Assembly (NCBI GenBank): GCA_963730685.1 | Contig: CAVSSP010000004.1 | Location: 1,426,001-1,490,000, forward strand | Origin: Bog-756 sp963730685 | GTDB lineage: Bacteria > Actinomycetota > Acidimicrobiia > Acidimicrobiales > RAAP-2 | Reading direction: 5' to 3' | Length of the DNA: 64,000 bases | In this document: positions 62,048-64,000 of the stretch, one piece after another | Layout of the letters: every line of letters starts with the position of its first letter | How positions within the stretch are numbered: the first letter of the stretch is position 1 | Notes under the pieces: generated by a model | The model's database searches: none | The model's input: the letters and a program-made list of their open reading frames with translations, nothing else | Told to the model about the DNA's origin: nothing | Made by a program: the position numbers and the translations under genes

Positions 62048-63013
62048 ATGACGATGACCGCGTACACGAGCGGCGACCTGTTCATTGCCAGCCGGGGCAG
62101 ATTGGCGCGGAGCCTCGGCCGGACGAAGACGGCGTCCGGGCCTTCGAAACGACGAGATCCCGGCTCGAGGCGATATCAACTGGATATGGAACAGCGGCGC
62201 GAGGAGCGCGAAGCGCTCATTCGGTTCACCATCGCCAACCGCTCGCTGGAGACCCACTTCCAACCCATCGTCGACCTGCAGAACGGCGGGGCGGTCGGGA
62301 CGGAGGCATTGGCCCGATTCGACCTGCCGCCGTTTCGTTCCCCCGACATCTGGTTCGCCGAGGCGGCATCCGTCGGCCTCGGGGTGGAGTTGGAGCTGAT
62401 CGCCCTCGACATGGCGCTCGAGCAGCTGCACCGGCTGCCCTCTGGTCTCTACCTGTCGTTGAACGCCTCCGTCGAGACGATCATGTCCGAGCAGTTCCGA
62501 TCGGCGTTGTCGGATGTCCCCGCCGAGCGGCTCGTCCTGGAGCTGACGGAGCACACCGAGGTCGATGACTACCAGGTGTTCGAGCGGGGAATCAGCGAGA
62601 TGCGATCCAAAGGGGTGCGACTGGCGGTCGACGATGCCGGAGCCGGCTTCGCCAGCTTCCGTCACATCCTCAATCTCCAACCCGACGTCATCAAGCTCGA
62701 CATCGGGCTCACGCGGGGTATCGACAGGGATCCTGCCCGGCGTGCGCTCGGCCGGGCCCTCCTCTCCTTCGGCATGGACGCCTACAACGCCTCCATCGTG
62801 GCGGAGGGAATCGAGACCAAGGACGAGTTCAACACCCTTCGGGCCCTGGGGTTCTCCTGTGGGCAAGGCTTCTATCTGGGTCGACCGGGACGGCTGCCGA
62901 TGCATCGTCCCGCATCCGCATCCGCATCCGCATCCGCATCCGCATCCGCACCCGCACCCGCCGCCGGTCCCCGGGCCCAACGGTCCGGTCCCATTCCGGT
63001 GCCTGGCGGCTGA
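62048..63013 (+). CDS. EAL-domain cyclic-di-GMP phosphodiesterase
   Basis: 321 residues. The EAL domain (about 60-290) keeps the residues needed for c-di-GMP hydrolysis: TEALARF, SLNAS, ELTEHT, AVDDAGAGFASF, VIKLDI, AEGIET and GQGFYLGRP. There is no GGDEF, PAS or membrane segment, so it is a soluble stand-alone enzyme. The last 35 residues are an Ala-Ser/Ala-Pro tail encoded by a hexanucleotide repeat. Start at ATG 62048 is weakly supported; ATG 62186 would remove the 46-residue basic N-terminus and keep the domain. Confidence 0.85.
   Translation: MTMTAYTSGDLFIASRGRLARSLGRTKTASGPSKRRDPGSRRYQLDMEQRREEREALIRFTIANRSLETHFQPIVDLQNGGAVGTEALARFDLPPFRSPDIWFAEAASVGLGVELELIALDMALEQLHRLPSGLYLSLNASVETIMSEQFRSALSDVPAERLVLELTEHTEVDDYQVFERGISEMRSKGVRLAVDDAGAGFASFRHILNLQPDVIKLDIGLTRGIDRDPARRALGRALLSFGMDAYNASIVAEGIETKDEFNTLRALGFSCGQGFYLGRPGRLPMHRPASASASASASASAPAPAAGPRAQRSGPIPVPGG
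62911..62958 (+). repeat. Hexanucleotide repeat in the EAL gene
   Basis: Six perfect copies of CGCATC (62911-62946) and two of CGCACC (to 62958) encode the Ala-Ser/Ala-Pro tail. A six-base unit keeps frame, so slippage would change tail length without inactivating the enzyme. Confidence 0.9.
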
Positions 63014-63146
63014 GCCACTCCCCCGGTGCCGGACCATAGGGCGTACCGTGGGGGATGGCCATCGCTCGGACCGAGGGGCTCAGCGGCCTGACGTCCACTG
63101 AGAAGCACGACCGGGTCACGTCGGGGTGACGGACAAGGTGGGCCCG

Positions 63147-63944
63147 ATGGCCGAGCGAGACGCGTGGGACCCTGCGCAGTACAACCGCTTCGCGGGTGAG
63201 CGGGAACAGCCCTTCTGGGACCTGGCCCATCTCCTGGTCCCGGTGGATGTCCCGCATGTCGCCGACCTCGGTTGTGGCGACGGTCGGTTGACGGCGGCAC
63301 TGCACGCGTTCCTCGGCGCCGCCGACACCTGTGGAGTGGACCGCTCGCCGGCGATGATCTCCGAGTCGGGTGCACACTCCTCGGACCACGTGAGGTTCGA
63401 ACTCGGTGACATCGGGACCTGGAGCGCCCCGGACACGTATGACGTCGTCTTCGCCAACGCATCGCTCCAGTGGGTCCCCGATCATGCCGGCGTGCTCCGG
63501 CGGTGGGCGGGATCGCTGCGGGCCGGCGGTCAGTTGGCGGTACAGGTGCCGGCGAACGCCGACCATCCGGCCCACCAGTTGGCAGCCGCGTTGGCCGAGG
63601 AACTTCTCGACGACCCCCCTCGTGACCCGGTGGCACAGAACGTCCTCACACCGGTTGGCTACGCAACGCTCCTCGACGAGCTGGGATTCGACCGCCAGCA
63701 GGTCCGGCTCCAGGTCTATGCGCACCACCTCCCGTCGACATCCGATGTCGTCGAATGGGTCAAGGGGACCACGCTGACTCGGTTCAAGGACGCCTTCGGC
63801 ATTGCCGGGTGGAACGATTTCGTCGAGCAGTACCGTCGCCGTCTGTTGGGCGAGCTGGGCGAGCGATCGCCCTTCTTCTATCCGTTCAAACGCATTCTCC
63901 TGTGGGGTGCCCTGGCCGGAGGTCAGCCCCGGAGCCGCTCGTAG
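63147..63944 (+). CDS. Trans-aconitate-methyltransferase-like SAM-dependent methyltransferase
   Basis: 265 residues. Class I methyltransferase fold: WDPAQYNRFAGEREQPFWDL start, motif I VADLGCGDGRLTAAL, ANASLQWVPDHAGVLRRW and the LRAGGQLAVQVPAN strand are typical of the Tam family, which methylates trans-aconitate. The exact acceptor is not proven. ATG at 63147 follows AAGGTGG; GTG 63126 is possible. The 56 bases after the stop, to the end of the window, show nothing recognisable. Confidence 0.85.
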   Translation: MAERDAWDPAQYNRFAGEREQPFWDLAHLLVPVDVPHVADLGCGDGRLTAALHAFLGAADTCGVDRSPAMISESGAHSSDHVRFELGDIGTWSAPDTYDVVFANASLQWVPDHAGVLRRWAGSLRAGGQLAVQVPANADHPAHQLAAALAEELLDDPPRDPVAQNVLTPVGYATLLDELGFDRQQVRLQVYAHHLPSTSDVVEWVKGTTLTRFKDAFGIAGWNDFVEQYRRRLLGELGERSPFFYPFKRILLWGALAGGQPRSRS

Positions 63945-64000
63945 GCCCACGGCGGCCCCTCGTCACGCCCCTCGGGACTTCCGGGGAGTGACGGTCGACC

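Overview
The window is high-GC DNA from an actinobacterium. It carries a complete Pup-proteasome locus (arc, dop, pup, prcB, prcA, pafA), several coenzyme F420 genes (fbiC, two deazaflavin-dependent oxidoreductases, a luciferase-like oxidoreductase), a Tat system and a DUF4193 protein. The glycine-repeat/Rpf-like secreted protein, the split GcvPA/GcvPB and the TPR signalling-protein tail point towards class Acidimicrobiia; that placement is inference from gene content.

Layout. 1-4.7 kb: tail of a TPR regulator, an NlpC/P60 hydrolase, an acyl-CoA ligase. 4.7-4.9 kb: an AT-rich inverted repeat and a 7-bp tandem repeat. 4.9-16.3 kb (minus strand): a pentose-phosphate operon (tkt, tal, gnd, zwf, pgl) followed by fbiC and a LOG-family gene, with a FIST-domain gene upstream. 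16.3-18.8 kb: thioesterase, three small membrane proteins, tRNA m1A methyltransferase, ferredoxin. 19.1-32.6 kb: the proteasome block, two adjacent signal peptidases, tatA-tatC-helY and a tandem-domain thyX that is frameshifted. 32.6-33.1 kb: a gene-free stretch full of perfect stem-loops, a candidate structured RNA. 33.1-39.7 kb: DUF4193, GNAT, HtrA and F420-type genes, ending at a strong match to the chromosome dimer resolution site dif (39671-39698), so this window probably spans the replication terminus. 40-47.4 kb: aldolase, then a minus-strand glycine-cleavage operon headed by a MerR regulator. 47.6-49.4 kb: four overlapping genes running from a heme monooxygenase to a serine-triad repeat protein. 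49.4-61.5 kb: CorA, gamma carbonic anhydrase, four polyprenol-type membrane glycosyltransferases, an amidohydrolase, an Rpf-like secreted protein and an F420 oxidoreductase. 61.5-64 kb: small membrane protein, EAL phosphodiesterase, methyltransferase.

How the genes fit together. The pentose-phosphate operon makes NADPH and pentoses and is continuous with F420 biosynthesis; the window also encodes several likely F420 users. The proteasome genes form one tagging, unfolding and degradation pathway. Their linkage to tat and helY follows the mycobacterial order, but signal peptidase genes sit where pafBC lie in mycobacteria. Many plus-strand genes have a TANNNT box only 6-9 bases before the start codon, suggesting frequent leaderless transcripts. 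Three genes (thyX, a nitroreductase, a DUF2889 gene) each need a single-base frame change to read through.
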